Below are positions 1-11,641 of a stretch of DNA of 64,000 bases, in pieces (within the stretch, counting starts at the first letter, position 1; each line of letters starts with the position of its first letter). Source of the DNA: Ananas comosus (taxonomy: Eukaryota > Streptophyta > Magnoliopsida > Poales > Bromeliaceae); assembly GCF_001540865.1 (NCBI RefSeq), contig NC_033632.1, forward strand, positions 8,415,811-8,479,810, given 5' to 3'. The position numbers and the translations under genes were made by a program. Below the pieces are notes generated by a model. The model saw nothing but the letters and a program-made list of their open reading frames with translations, made no database searches and was not told the DNA's origin.

Positions 1-1104
1 AAAACATGAATCACGATGCTTAGGTAAGCTTTAAATCTTGTTTATGGTGATTCATACTTAATTATAGATTTTAGAATCATATTTTCAAGTTGTAATTAAT
101 TAGAGAGTTTCTAAGAGCTTGTAAAACCCAAAACAATACATTTTCAGCGAAAATTGCATTGTTGTATCGGTACAAGGGTTTTCTGTCCAGGGTACAGCCA
201 TCAGTGTTTGTGCTGAGTGATTGATGGTTGTTCCGGTACAACCATCATGGCTGTACCGGTACAAGCCCTGTTTCGGAACAAGCTGAAGCCTATCCAAGGA
301 CAGAAGCTTCGCAGAAAAATCTTCCGTCATGCTGTACCCTGGACAGCTTTCCTTGTTCCGGTACAAGGTGCTGTTTTTGGAAAGAAACTTTTTAATCCTA
401 CTCCATTTGATTCTAAAGTCTATAAATAAGCTATAGGGGTTCTCTAACTGATTAAGCATCATAAAAATACATGTTTGAGAAATCCTAGAGGCTCGGATTT
501 CATTCTAAACCTATTTTTTACAAATTAGCCTCTTTAGATCAAATCGAGATATCGTTTCGCTTTCTCTATATGTCGATTTGATCTCCGCTTCGCTTGGAGT
601 TCTATTCCCTGGTTTTCTACGATACTCCTAAGCGAAGGATCACCATAATCATGATGCTCTTCATGAACGGCGTCGTGGATTCGGCGTGAACAAAGGCGGT
701 TCGTGGATTCGGATCGTTGGCTCGTGGATTCGAGTGGCGTCATGGATTCGGCGTAATTGAAGCTTCGTGGATTCGAAGTTGAGGCGTTCGTGGATTCGAA
801 CGTGAGGGCGTGGACAACCCGGAGGATTGCGCGAGATTCATAGGAGGTTAAGAGAGGTAGAATCCGTGGAGTCCGTAATCACCTTGTAATCTTTTCTCTT
901 AGTGAATTGTTTATCGCGTGTGGTCCCGTGGGTTTTTTACTCCGAGTTTGGAGTTTTCCCACGTAAATCTCGGTGTGCTTTTTATTTTCCGCATTTATTT
1001 TTATTGCATCGAGATTTGTGGTTTTTGGCCGTTCACCTATTCACCCCCCTCTAGGTGATAGATACAATCTAGATAGATCCTTAGGCTCCTCAAAACTTTC
1101 ACAA
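1..1104. mobile_element. Ty1/Copia-like LTR debris
   Basis: I see no coding gene here. The part from about 840 to 1060 resembles the end of a plant Copia LTR: a run of Ts, an ACTCCGAGTTTGGAGT hairpin, then CACGTAAATCTCGG and the ATTCACCCCCCTCTAGG block common just past such LTR ends. Between 168 and 368 there are four GGTACA-centred motifs, one of them a perfect GTACCGGTAC palindrome. Around 690-800 the phrase GTGGATTCG recurs about six times as a short degenerate tandem repeat. At about 1105 the sequence switches to the LTR of the Gypsy element on the right, so this block truncates that LTR. The family assignment is inference. Confidence 0.45.
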
Positions 1105-1409
1105 ACCCGAGCCTCGGGTTTGCACGAAATCTGTTTGTGTACCGGTACACTAGCCCCGTACCGGTACAGCCATCAACGCGTACCGGTACAGCCATCAACC
1201 CCGTACCGGTACACAGCCCTACTGAGGCTACCCGAGAGCTGACCAAAAATCTGACTTGTCGGATTTTGGTGCTAGGTTTTAAACCTCCAATCTCGGGGTT
1301 CGAACCATGGGTCGGAACACTATCCACGACCCTCCACGAAGTGTGGAAAAGTTCGGAATACGCATCAAACACTCGAACCTCGCAATTTGCAAAGGTCCAG
1401 TGTGTTACA
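1105..1409 (-). repeat. Truncated 3' LTR of element E
   Basis: This matches 8910-9211 in the 5' LTR, including the AGCCTCGGGTTTGCACGAAA stretch, the GTACCGGTAC palindromes and the terminal GTGTGTTACA, which on the minus strand is the LTR start TGTAACACAC. It stops matching at about 1105. Four perfect GTACCGGTAC palindromes lie at about 1139-1212. Confidence 0.8.
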
Positions 1410-1421
1410 TTCACCCCTCCT
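1410..1421 (-). promoter_or_regulatory. Polypurine tract of element E
   Basis: On the minus strand the bases just before the 3' LTR read AGGAGGGGTGAA, an all-purine stretch except one T, directly adjoining TGTAACACAC. This is the normal place and composition for the plus-strand priming site of an LTR retrotransposon. Confidence 0.7.
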
Positions 1422-1439
1422 AAGAAGGAGTTTCGTCCG

Positions 1440-2090
1440 CTAAACTCGAAAGGAACGTAGCTCAAGCCTCCATCTGAAAAAGATGGAGATAGCGCTCCGC
1501 AGTGCGCTCTCCAACTCCCAAGTGGCCTCGCGCTCGTCGTGGTTGCTCCAAAGCACCTTCACGTAGGGAATCTCACGGTTCCGCAATCTCTTCACCTCGC
1601 GAGCCAAAATCCTCAAAGGTTGCTCCTCAAAGCTCAAATTATCCCTCAGCTCCAAAGGTGTGGCGTCGAACACATGAGTCGGGTCGAAGACGTACTTTCG
1701 AAGGACCGATACATGAAAGACGTTGTGCACGCCCGATAGGTTCGGTGGTAGAGCAAGTCGATACGCTACCGGACCTGCACGCTCCAAAACCTCATACGGT
1801 CCAATGAAAAGGGGGCTCAACTTTCCCCGAATCCCGAATCTCTTGATTCCTCTAGTCGGCGAGACCTTCAAGAAAACATGGTCTCCAACTTGGAACTCCA
1901 AGTCTCGCCGTCGTCGGTCGGCGTAGCTTTTCTGTCTACTATGCGCGGTCAAAAGTCGCTCCCGAGCAATTCGAACCTTGTCCTCAACTTCGTGGAGCAC
2001 ATCTGGTCCCAAAGCCAATCTCTCGCCAACTTCACTCCAATGAAGTGGCGATCTACACTTCCGTCCATAAAGTGTTTCGAACAGTGCCAT
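1440..2090 (-). pseudogene. Gypsy integrase C-terminal part with chromodomain-like tail
   Basis: A 216-residue open stretch. It opens with the integrase core end (ALFETLYGRKCRSPLHW), passes through the GPYEVLERAGPVAYRLALP segment usual for Gypsy integrase C-termini, and ends in a chromodomain-like segment (PYVKVLWSNHDEREATWE). In chromoviruses this tail is thought to direct integration to marked chromatin. It is in the same frame as the integrase fragment at 2127-2510 but separated from it by a stop codon, so it is a broken segment of one polyprotein, not an independent gene. Confidence 0.85.
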
Positions 2091-2126
2091 CTTGATGCTT
2101 GCTTGATAACTATTGTTATAAGCAAA

Positions 2127-2510
2127 CTACACCATAAGTAGATGCTGCGACCATCCTCCCTGGAAGTCTATCACACATGCTCGGAGCATATCCTCTAAAG
2201 TCTGTATGGTGCGCTCCGACTGCCCATCACTCTGAGGGTGGAAAATAGTGCTAAAATCCAGTCGAGTGGCTAGGGCGTCCTGCAGACTCCTCCAAAAGTG
2301 AGACACAAACCGGGTGTTTCGATTTGATACAATCGACGTGGGCACTCCGTGAAGTCGCACAATCTCATCAATGTACACTTGCGCGAGCTTCTCCGCAGTC
2401 CAAGTAGTATGAATAAGTATGAAGTATGCCAACTTCGTCAACCTATCCACGATCACCCGAATAGCATCATGCCCGGCCTGAGAGCGGGGCAATCCAGTCA
2501 CGAAATCCAT
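2127..2510 (-). pseudogene. Gypsy integrase catalytic core fragment
   Basis: A 127-residue open stretch with the Gypsy integrase core: DFVTGLPRS holds the first acidic residue, and SDGQSERTIQTLED holds the catalytic glutamate region. The second acidic position is damaged: the family normally has SDRDxRF, and here the sequence reads SNRNTRF, so both Asp are Asn. The zinc-binding part (KKDVGEFVARCLTCQ) lies just upstream at about 2590-2645 in the same frame. The enzyme would be inactive even if the frame were intact. Confidence 0.85.
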
Positions 2511-2661
2511 GGTGATCTTCTCCCACTTTCACACGGGAATAGACAAACTCTGAAGTTTTCCCGCAGGAACTGGATGCTCAGCCTTTACTTGTTGGCAAGT
2601 TAGACAACGAGCTACAAACTCGCCAACATCCTTTTTCATCCCGGCCACCAAAAAAATAACT

Positions 2662-3429
2662 TTAAATCCTTATACATCTTGGTGCCTCCCGGATGTATAG
2701 CGTAGGGCGCTCGGTGCGCTTCTTGAAGAATGTCCTTTTTAATTTTCGAATCCGCCGGTACACAAATTCGTCCAGGAAACGCATCAATCCTTGGTCATCC
2801 ACAAGAAAATCACCGGTGCAACCATCAACCACTTTACCTTTAATCTTTTGCAACTCCACATCGGAAGCTTGCTTTTTTTTAATTCGATCCAAAAGTGTAG
2901 GTTGCACCACCAACGTCATCAACCTCAAAGGCGTGTCAGGAGTCACCACCTCCAACTCCAACCGTTTCATCTGTTCGATTAACTGCGGTTGAGTAACAAC
3001 ATGCATCGCTAAGTTTTCCGTTGATTTCCAACTTAGCACATCAGCCACCACGTTAGCCTTGCCTGGGTGGTAGAGAATCGTCAAATCATAATCTTTGAGC
3101 AGTTCCAACCATCTGCGCTGTCTTAGGTTCAACTCTTTCTGAGTAAATAAGTACTTCAAACTCTTGTGATCCGTGTACACTTCACACCACTCACCGTAAA
3201 GATAGTGGCGCCATAACTTCAATGCGAAGACTACGGCCGCCAACTCCAAATCATGCGTCGGGTAGTTCTTTTCATATTCCTTTAGTTGGCACGAAGCATA
3301 CGCGATCACTTTGCCATCCTGCATCAACACACAACCCAATCCATTAAGTGAAACATCACTATAAACTACATACCCTGCTCCAGCCATCGGCAGGGTTAGG
3401 ATCGGGGCGGTCGTCAATCTTTGCTTCAA
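2662..3429 (-). pseudogene. Gypsy RNase H and integrase N-terminal region
   Basis: About 255 residues in the same frame as the gag-RT segment, separated from it by one TAA stop at 3433-3435. RNase H acidic residues are visible in order: [34 protein letters not shown] and NVVADVLSW. The segment then runs into the linker before integrase. Near 2735 the frame shifts: the downstream [14 protein letters not shown] linker sequence continues in another frame. RNase H removes RNA from RNA-DNA hybrids during reverse transcription. Confidence 0.85.
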
Positions 3430-3432
3430 CTC

Positions 3433-6285
3433 TTATAAGCTTCTCTCGCATGCATCATTCCAAATGAACTTGACTCCTTTATGCGTGAGCCTCGTGAGGG
3501 GAGTAGTTAACTTAGCAAACCCCTCGACAAATCTCCGGTAGTAGCCGACCAATCCAAGGAAACTTCGAATTTTCGTGACGCTTGTCGGTCTCGGCCAATC
3601 TTTGATTGCTTCAATCTTCTTGGGATCCACGGCTATACCCGATCCCGATATCAAATGTCCAAGGAAGGCTACCTCTCGAAGCCAAAATTCACATTTCTTC
3701 AACTTGGCATAAAGCTCCTTTTTTCGAAGTACTTGAAGTACAAGCCTCAAATGTTCCTCATGATCCGCATCACTTCGGGAATAAACAAGAATGTCGTCAA
3801 TGAACACCACGACGAATCTGTCTAGATAAGGCTTAAAAACACGGTTCATTAGATCCATAAAAGTTGCCGGGGCATTAGTAAGCCCAAACGGCATAACAGT
3901 GAACTCATAATGTCCATACCGTGTTCTGAAAGCCGTCTTCGATACATCCTCGGGTTTGATCTTTAACTGGTGGTATCCCGACTGCAAATAGATCTTGGAA
4001 TACACACACGATTCCTGAAGCTGATCAAACAAGTCGTCGATCCTCGGCAACGGATACTTGTTCTTGATCGTGACTTTATTAAGTTCATGATAGTCCACAC
4101 ATAGGCGTAGCGATCCGTCTTTCTTCTTGACGAACAAAACTGGCGCTCCCCAAGGCGAGACGCTCGGTCGAATGAAGCCTTTATCCAGAAGATCCTGTAG
4201 CTGTGCCCTCAGCTCCTTCAGCTCCGCCGGTGCCATTCTATAGGGCGCTTTCGAGATTGGAGTAGTCCCAGGGACGAGATCTACCACAAACTCGATCTCC
4301 CTATCGGGTGGCATGCCCGGTAGCTCAGCTGGAAACACGTCACAAACTTCCCGTACCACCGGGATATCCTCAATCCTAGGGGTATCACCCTCGCCCCTCA
4401 TCACAACACTAACCAAGTAGGCTACACAACCTCTGCTGATCAGCTGCCTAACTCGAGACGAGCTGATCTTCATCGTGAAAAGCGAACTCTGGCATTCTCG
4501 AAATATCACCTCAACTTGCCCCGGTTCTCTAAAAGTAACCATGCAATTCTTGCAATCAATCGTGGCATAGTACTTGGTTAGCCAATCCATACCTAAGACC
4601 ACATCAAATTCCCCCAGCTTGCGCAAGGCTAACAAGTCCACAGGCATAACCCAATCTCCTACCCGAATAGGGCAACTAGGGCAATACTCTCTAATATCCA
4701 AAGAGTGGTCGGGGACAACTACACGTCCCGTATGCAACAAGGAAAGCATAGGGATGCCATGCAACTTGGCAAACAGCCGATCTATGAATGAATGTGATGC
4801 ACCGGTATCAAATAATGTACGAACTTTATTGCTATCAAGTAAAATGATACCTGCGACCACATCCTCGGCTGCTGCCGCCTCCTCGGTCTGAGCGGCATAC
4901 ATGCGCCCGCTCGGGGCCTGTTGAAAACCCTCGCTCTGCCGCTGGACGGATGGCCTTCCAAGCTGGTACTGCGCTGATGGAGTCCCGTGGCTGGCGGCTG
5001 GTAGAGCCAGTGCCAATGCAGTCCACGGTGCCGGTGAAGAACCCCTCGGGCACTCAATCCGCACGTGGCCCTCCTGGCCACACTGGAAGCACCTGCCCGC
5101 CCACTGTGGACACTGCGGTGGGTGATGAGGACCACCACAGATCACGCACGGGGAGGGCCGGCGTCGGTCAGATCCTCCTCGCTGCGCTGCTGAGCCGCGT
5201 TCACGCTGCTGGCTCTTAGGATGCTTCGGCGGCCTCCTAGAGTGCGTCTGGCTCGCACCCTCAGCCGCAGGCCTCTTGGCCTTGCCTTTGTCCATGGCCT
5301 TACGCCGCTCCTGTACCTCTGTCGCGCCGCTCTCCACGATGAGCGCGTGATCCACCACCTCCCGGTAGGTTTGGAGGTTAAAAAATTGCATGAATTGGTA
5401 GATCGAAGGTCTCAATCCTCGCTCAAAGATACGGGCCTTGTCCTCGTCATCCCGCACGACGAAGGGCATGCAGTGCAAAAGCCGAGAGAACTCTCTCTCG
5501 TACTCGGCTACAGTCCGATCACCTTGGCGCAAGTTGCGCAAGTCCTGCTCCATCTTCCGCTTGACACTAGTCGGGAAGTAGTGCGCAAACAGAAGCTCCT
5601 TGAACCTCGTCCAAGATATAGCCGACAAGCCAGTGCTGGGGTTCTCCTGGAGATCCAACCACCAGCGATAGGCCTCGCCGTCCAGATGATGAGTGGCGAG
5701 CCAAACTCGATTCCTCTCCTCCACGAAGGTGTCGTGGAAGAGCTTCTCCATATACATCAACCACTTTTCCACGATCCAGTGGTTGACCTTCTCGCTGTCG
5801 AAGGTCCGGGGACTGCACCTCCTGAACTCGTTGAGACGCTCCACCAGTCGGTCCCGCTCAGCCCCCTCAACCAACACGGAGAAAACAGCTCCAATCGGGG
5901 GTGCCTGAATAGGTTGCGCCGCCAAACCTTCCTCCTGAGGCGCGGCTACGGGCGCCGCACGCGACGAACTGGGCGCAGGGGACGGCGCCCTCGGCGCGAT
6001 GTCCACAACTGGTGCTGGCGGTGTAGGGGCCTGGGTCTCCGTGGAAGCTGTCGCCTGCTGCAGAAGAAGGTCCTCCAGGCACTTCATCCGTGCCTCCTGT
6101 CGACGCGCCGCATCGGCCTGCTGTTGGGCCGTCGCCGCCTGCTGAGCCACGAGATCAGTAAGAGTAGCAAGCTGGCTCCTCAACTCTCGGACCTCGCCGA
6201 ATCCGGAGGTAGCGGAGGTCTCGACCTCCTCTAGATTCGCCGCATTATCCACTCCGGCAGATTGGGAGCGTGTAATCGGCATCAC
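3433..6285 (-). CDS. Gypsy gag-protease-reverse transcriptase segment (truncated by stop)
   Basis: A 950-residue open frame starting with ATG. Residues ~30-75 are glutamine/alanine-rich and probably coiled coil. Residues ~150-330 match the retrotransposon gag domain. Zinc-knuckle sequences follow: a degenerate [13 protein letters not shown] at ~378 and a full CCHC knuckle ([14 protein letters not shown]) at ~397-410. The aspartic protease active site FDTGAS is at ~490. Reverse transcriptase begins near residue 655, with [11 protein letters not shown] at ~728 and the catalytic FIDD at ~826-829. It ends at ERSL followed by TAA, where the family continues directly into RNase H. The long open frame suggests this part decayed less than the 3' half. 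It encodes the capsid-like protein and replication enzymes of a retrotransposon. Confidence 0.9.
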   Translation of the reverse strand: MMPITRSQSAGVDNAANLEEVETSATSGFGEVRELRSQLATLTDLVAQQAATAQQQADAARRQEARMKCLEDLLLQQATASTETQAPTPPAPVVDIAPRAPSPAPSSSRAAPVAAPQEEGLAAQPIQAPPIGAVFSVLVEGAERDRLVERLNEFRRCSPRTFDSEKVNHWIVEKWLMYMEKLFHDTFVEERNRVWLATHHLDGEAYRWWLDLQENPSTGLSAISWTRFKELLFAHYFPTSVKRKMEQDLRNLRQGDRTVAEYEREFSRLLHCMPFVVRDDEDKARIFERGLRPSIYQFMQFFNLQTYREVVDHALIVESGATEVQERRKAMDKGKAKRPAAEGASQTHSRRPPKHPKSQQRERGSAAQRGGSDRRRPSPCVICGGPHHPPQCPQWAGRCFQCGQEGHVRIECPRGSSPAPWTALALALPAASHGTPSAQYQLGRPSVQRQSEGFQQAPSGRMYAAQTEEAAAAEDVVAGIILLDSNKVRTLFDTGASHSFIDRLFAKLHGIPMLSLLHTGRVVVPDHSLDIREYCPSCPIRVGDWVMPVDLLALRKLGEFDVVLGMDWLTKYYATIDCKNCMVTFREPGQVEVIFRECQSSLFTMKISSSRVRQLISRGCVAYLVSVVMRGEGDTPRIEDIPVVREVCDVFPAELPGMPPDREIEFVVDLVPGTTPISKAPYRMAPAELKELRAQLQDLLDKGFIRPSVSPWGAPVLFVKKKDGSLRLCVDYHELNKVTIKNKYPLPRIDDLFDQLQESCVYSKIYLQSGYHQLKIKPEDVSKTAFRTRYGHYEFTVMPFGLTNAPATFMDLMNRVFKPYLDRFVVVFIDDILVYSRSDADHEEHLRLVLQVLRKKELYAKLKKCEFWLREVAFLGHLISGSGIAVDPKKIEAIKDWPRPTSVTKIRSFLGLVGYYRRFVEGFAKLTTPLTRLTHKGVKFIWNDACERSL

Positions 6286-6605
6286 ACTACAACATCATAA
6301 AAGCGTAAGTTAGTAAAACCCACGCTATCGCATCCCCACTCAAGAAGGTAATACCCCAAATCATGCAAAAGTAATGAAGTGTGCTTCACTACTAACTCCC
6401 GATGTTACGTTGTCGGCCGCCAACGTAACCCTCTGCGAAATTAGAAGCTATACACTTCAATTTAACTCCACTTTCTAGAGTTATCAAAGATACCTAATCA
6501 AGATATTTTCGCTTACAAGTCAAATAGACCTCGTCTCTCACGAGCCTATATCCTATAGTCCAACCAGCCTAAGGTTTGCTAGGTCCACTAAAACTCAACC
6601 CTAGG

Positions 6606-6620
6606 CTCTGATACAAAACT
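6606..6620 (-). promoter_or_regulatory. Primer-binding site of element E
   Basis: On the minus strand the bases read GTTTTGTATCAGAGCC. TATCAGAGC is the core complementary to the 3' end of initiator tRNA-Met, the usual primer for plant Gypsy elements (normally TGGTATCAGAGC; one mismatch here). It lies 7 bp past the 5' LTR end at 6628. Confidence 0.75.
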
Positions 6621-6627
6621 AATCTGT

Positions 6628-7073
6628 CACGCTCCGGGGCCCAGCGGAAGCCCGCCCGGCGCATGTCCAAACCCGCCATACGTCTAAAACATATAAGGCG
6701 TCTAAAACAAAACGATAAATGAGACAATAAAAGAAAACATCTAGAAGTATCAGAGCAACATGCATTATCTAGAGACTAAAGCAATGAGAAGAGTAGAGAG
6801 CTAAAATCACTAATAAACCATAAAGTAGTACAACCAAAGATCCAAATACAAGTGCTAAAAGAGTACATAGGTGGTTTCTATACATGGTAAACAAAATCTC
6901 TCTACTCTTCTCATTGCTTTAGTCTCTAGATAATGCATGTTGCTCTGATACTTCTAGATGTTTTCTTTTATTGTCTCATTTATCGTTTTGTTTTAGACGC
7001 CTTATATGTTTTAGACGTATGGCGGGTTTGGGCATGTGCCGGGCGGGCTTCCGCTGGGTCCCGGGGCGTGACA
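6628..7073. repeat. 176-bp inverted repeat at the LTR end
   Basis: Positions 6628-6803 and 6898-7073 are near-perfect reverse complements, with a 94-bp spacer. The outer ends read TGTCACG... and ...CGTGACA, so a second copy of the LTR 3' end lies inverted inside the LTR. It may be a real fold-back rearrangement or an assembly fault. Confidence 0.85.
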
Positions 7074-9211
7074 ATACCATGGGAAATGCATGAGATGCTA
7101 TGCAATAACTACCTTGGATGAAATATATGCATGTTAGCATGATTAGAGTATGNGACTTCAGTGAAATGCACCACTAGGCCCAAAAGCTACAAGAAAAAGG
7201 GGTCAGTGTATAAGTATAAGCAAAAGCGATGAGAACAACTAGAAAAATAAACATGAATACTACTCAACCATGATGTCTCTACTTAGCATGATTTGCATAA
7301 GTAAGAAAGTAACTATTACAAGTATGTGCACAGGAGTATCCAACATGCAGATGCATAAGTAGGCAGCTAACCCAATATCCACAATGTAAGTAGTAAAGAT
7401 GTCATTGTTTACTATTCTAGTCAATGTCCACTTGTCACTTTAACTGTTGAAAGTTCAACTCTGATAAGACCCACTCGAAAGCTTTATGGCATAAGACCCA
7501 CCCGAAGGCTGTCTGGCTTTATCGTGCCTAATAGCTCCGTGGTAGTCAACATCCCCACCCTAGGAATGAGCCTTTCTCACGGCAATCCACTTCGGCGCCC
7601 AATCGCGCACGGCGAACGTATCGCGATGGCTAACTCCTGAGTGCCGGCTTGTAGGGAGCGACCCTCACAAGCATGTGTGAATGAGCACAATGGCAAGCAT
7701 ACGTATCAGTCTGTCTCATGTACCAAGTCCTCATGTCTAAAACATGGAATATATGTCAACTGTGTCGATGGCCTATCACTATGTCATCATGTCTAAAATA
7801 TGGAATATAGTCGATATCCAACGGCCAATCACTATGTTTCTATATTGCATTTTCATAGTTTTCTAGTTTCAAGTGCCCCTTAATGACACTATTGTTCAAC
7901 GAGCTCAAGCATGGTATTTATGTTCATGATACATAATTCTACTCATTTCAAACATAGGAGACATGTTCTAAACTTGCAAAGCCAACCACCTTTCACAATG
8001 CATGCAATCTACACGTATAGCTCTACTATATAGAGTGTAAATTTCATGATACATAAGGCATGCATATCAAGTGTTCTAAAATTCATATAAATCATGTTTA
8101 ACATGGATTTGTTCTTAAAAAGACTTTACGAAGGGTTTAGAAAGCATATGGGCCATTTTGCTCCGTTTTCATGAAGTCAAACCCACCAAAGCTAATCGAA
8201 ACCTTTCGTTTGCTCCGACAAAGGTGTCCACCACTCTCCTAGTACCCTAAAGGTAGAGAAATAAGAGTTAAACCGACCTTATGAACAACCATAAGGTTGA
8301 TCATTAACCATCTCAAGATAGGGTGGGGAAAAACTCACCTAGATGAAGAAAATCCTCAAATAAAGCTCAAGTGGAAGCCAAATCCTTTCCAAAGCAACCT
8401 AATCCAAGGTTCTAAACCCATCAATTTGGTTCTAGGAACTACCAATCAAAAATCCCCATTTTTAACCCTAATATCCAAAATCTAGGGTTTTCTTTAGTAA
8501 AAACTACTAAAACATGATCTAAAGGAGAGATCAAGCCTACTTACCTCTCTTGAAGTCCCAAACCTAGCTAGGAAGGTGCTAGGGTTGAAGTTCTCCCTCC
8601 AAACAAGCTCCAACAAAAACCTCTAAGCTTCTCCAATGGAGGAAATCCAACATAAGGCAAGGAGAAGGAGAAAAGAGAAATCAAAACCATAAAAACCAAG
8701 CCAAAATGAGGTAAAAATCCAAAGGAGAAGCCCTCACCTGGTTCATCCACGAATTAGGGCTCAAAATGGCTCTCTAAAGGGGCTGGGGTCACCTATATAG
8801 GTGTTGTAACAATTGTAAAAACACCCATGCCCGAAAACTGTTTGCACTGCACTGTGTACCGGTAAACGGGCTCGCGTACCGGTACAACACCTGCGAAGCA
8901 GTCAAACCCAAGCCTCGGGTTTGCACGAAATCTGTCTGTGTACCGGTATACTAGTCCCGTACCGGTATAGCCATCAGCGCGTACCGATACAGCCATCAAC
9001 CCCGTACCGGTACATAGCCTTGCTGAGGCTACCCGAGAGCTGACCAAAAATCCGACTTTTCGGATTTTGGTGCTAGGTTTTAAACCTCAAATCTCGGGGT
9101 TCGAACCATGGGTCGGAACACTATCCACGACCCTCCACGAAGTGTGGAAAAGTTCGGAACACAAATCAAACACTCGAACCTCACTATTTTGTGATGGTTC
9201 GGTGTGTTACA
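6628..9211 (-). repeat. 5' LTR of element E
   Basis: It begins on the minus strand with TGTAACACACCGAACC at 9211 and ends with GGAGCGTGACA at 6628, giving TG...CA ends and a length of 2584 bp. The palindrome cluster (GTACCGGTAC and one- or two-base variants) is at about 8856-9014, 200-350 bp from the 5' end. The region near 7500-7690 shares short blocks with solo LTRs B and D (GAGCGACC...CACAAG), which supports a common superfamily. The first 176 bp of its left end are repeated in inverted orientation at 6898-7073. One ambiguous base is at 7153. Confidence 0.8.
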
Positions 9212-10230
9212 GTTTTGATACAATCTATATATGCGTATTGTATTCTTGGCTTTAAATTGATCCTATTAACCTTTTAAACAGTTGCAGGAAAAGGAGATCC
9301 CGCAAGAACATCAATTTCAGCACGGTGGAAGAGCACCGCCCACATGAAAGCAACATCCATTATATTCACTGTACTGTTACAGATTCAAAATTGATATGTG
9401 TTGTATCTGCTTGTTCGGGAGTGTCGAATTATAAACAGTGATTTAACAATCTTTCGTATTTTTCTTGTTGCTATTGTAACACTGCATGTAAATTGACAAC
9501 AATGTAATGACGTGCTTATATTCCTCATATCTAGTAATATTGAATGTTCTTACTTTCTGTTTAGTATATGAGTAATGTGTGTATATATTGGTGAATTTGT
9601 GTTGCATTATTATACTCAATATATATTTATATATATTTTAAATGCTATGCAATACATACTGTTTGTACATATTTCGTCTTGTGATGTAAAAGTGTTGCTC
9701 TCTATTCTTGAGGTGTCGAAGTATAGTAAGTGTTAACCTCCTTGATCAGACGTACTAGTAGCTTATACCAATATGAGTGACTTTGTTTTAATGAAATTTG
9801 ATCGTTCTATCTAACTGTATACGTGTGCAAGAAACCATATATAGGTATTCCTTTAGTATACATATTAGGTATTTATTCCCTGCCAAATACCTTTTAATTT
9901 ATTGTGACTATCTAAATGAATTGATGACATGTTTTCTCTTGCAAATCTGTACCTTCTTCAACTTGATATAATGCGCAGGCTTTGACAGAGGGGTAAGATT
10001 CCCTAGTCCAACATTAAGGCCGCCCGTGAAGCAAAAGAAAAGTTAATTATAATCAAGTATAAGTATTCTATTTGAATATTAGAAAGTGATTTACCATTGT
10101 ACATCTTGTTGAAATATCTACATTACTCAAAACCTACTTCTACGTTATAAAAGGAATGACAGATATAGGTGTGCCAAAATACATAGACAGTGGTGAAAGG
10201 GCGAATTCATGTACCTACTAGTGATAGCCA
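9212..10230. other. AT-rich stretch without a recognisable gene
   Basis: No convincing gene is visible. At about 9283-9345 there is a possible last exon: an acceptor-like TTGCAG followed by a short open frame with EKEIPQEHQFQHGG before a TGA, then AT-rich sequence like a 3' UTR. It could be the end of a DNA-transposon gene, but nothing identifies it. Confidence 0.35.
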
Positions 10231-10497
10231 ACAACGGAACACTTAAAGGGCGGTTCGGTACATGTGAAGCTTTATAGCCAGCAATAGAACACTTATACGG
10301 CACTTCAGTACACTTATGCAACTATGGCTTACGTTTGCAATTATGACTTAGAATGGGACAGTTGTAGAGAGGCCCAGTATATCTGTCGTGTTGAAGGGCA
10401 CACCCATACACCTCCATCCTCTAAATGTCCACTTCTATAGTGTAGACTTTATTTTTGTAATTATGGCTTAGAACGGGACAGTTTTAGATGGGCCCGG

Positions 10498-11312
10498 CAT
10501 CGCCGGATAATCGTACGAATCCGGGTTCCCGGAAGTGTCTATTTCGACACCGAAACCCACCGTCGCTCACCCATCATCATCGAACCCACAAAATGATGAT
10601 GGCGACCAGCCAACAAGGCTCAGCGACAAAACACGAAGCAACAAAACACCGTCGGAAAGAATCCGAACCGAAACCGCGTTCTTTCGGCGAATTTCGCCGA
10701 AAAACGCACCGAAATCGACCTACCGATTTCCGCGAAAGCTAACGGACCATGGACAATCAGTCCAGCGATCATAACAAACTCCCACACACTGCCCACAGTA
10801 GCCACGCAAAGCACAATTGCATAAAAGACCCTCTAATTACATAAAATCTCATCATTTTATGTAATTTGAGCGATCAAGCGGCTCGTTCACGCAAACCGAG
10901 GACTTTCGAAGTCCGCAGAGACACGTACTGACAGGTCTCGACGTACCGGAGTCCGTGCTCACGATCCGGAGCACAGCGGCTCGCTGTGGGAAGTGCGGGA
11001 GCAACCCGAAGGTTCAGCGAATAGCGCGCAGTCAGGGAAGATCGCGCCGAACAGAACTAACCGGACACTTCTGATCCAAAGTGAGGTGAGCACTGTGATC
11101 AGCACTGACCAACGATCACCGTGCTCACCTCCGGAGGCATCAGGACAGCCTCGGATCGCCGGATAAGCGTGCGCAAGCCCAAAACAGCAGCCAAAAAGGC
11201 TGAAACGGAGCGACATTGCCAAAACAGCGGAACGGAGTCTCCCCGACAGAAACTAAGGTGAGCACGATGATCAGCAACTTGCCAGGATCATCGTGCTCCC
11301 TTCCGTAGAGGT
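10498..11312 (-). mobile_element. Fragment of LTR family G (G1)
   Basis: This reads as the reverse complement of about 22970-23775 in LTR G2: for example ACTTCCGGGAACCCGGATTC, CTTTCGGCGAATTTCGCC and the paired GTGAGCAC hairpins occur in both. The two hairpins lie at 11085-11131 and 11256-11300. Neither LTR terminus is present, so this is an internal LTR piece inserted in the tandem array. Confidence 0.75.
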
Positions 11313-11641
11313 CGTCATGTTGAAGAGCACACCCATATACCTCCCTCCTCTAAATGCCCGCTTTTATAGGGTAGGCTTTGCTTTTGAAATTATGGCTTAG
11401 AATAGGACAGCTTTATAGGGACCCGGTACATCTTTTGTGTTGAAGGGCATACCCATATACCAGACGCCGATAAGTCTATCTTATAAAAAAGATGCTCCAG
11501 CTATAGCTTAACTGAGATACATCTATAGTGTTGTAGGGCATACCCATATATCTAGTAGTGATATGTGCACTTTTATAGTAAAGACCTAATTTTTCATATT
11601 ATATCCAAAAACGGAACACTAATACGGCTATTCGGTACACT

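Larger units (their letters stand above)
1105..9211 (-). mobile_element. Degenerate Ty3/Gypsy retrotransposon, Tekay/Del chromovirus type (element E)
   Basis: A minus-strand LTR retrotransposon. Its parts read right to left: 5' LTR 6628-9211, primer-binding site near 6606-6620, gag-protease-RT-RNase H-integrase-chromodomain 6285-1440, polypurine tract 1410-1421, and the first ~305 bp of the 3' LTR (1105-1409). Domain order with integrase after RT marks it as Gypsy; the chromodomain-like tail and RT sequence suggest the Tekay/Del lineage. The coding region has an in-frame stop, a frameshift and a further stop, so it cannot make a full polyprotein. The 3' LTR is cut off by Copia-like sequence, so no target-site duplication can be checked. 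Confidence 0.85.

Noticed and set aside
1037..1465. Open frames encoding repeated YRYTG, CTGTG or VPVQ peptides, here and near 8793-9047 and 14807-15352
   Set aside because: They are translations of the GTACCGGTAC palindrome repeats in LTRs; several frames on both strands are open at once and no domain is present.
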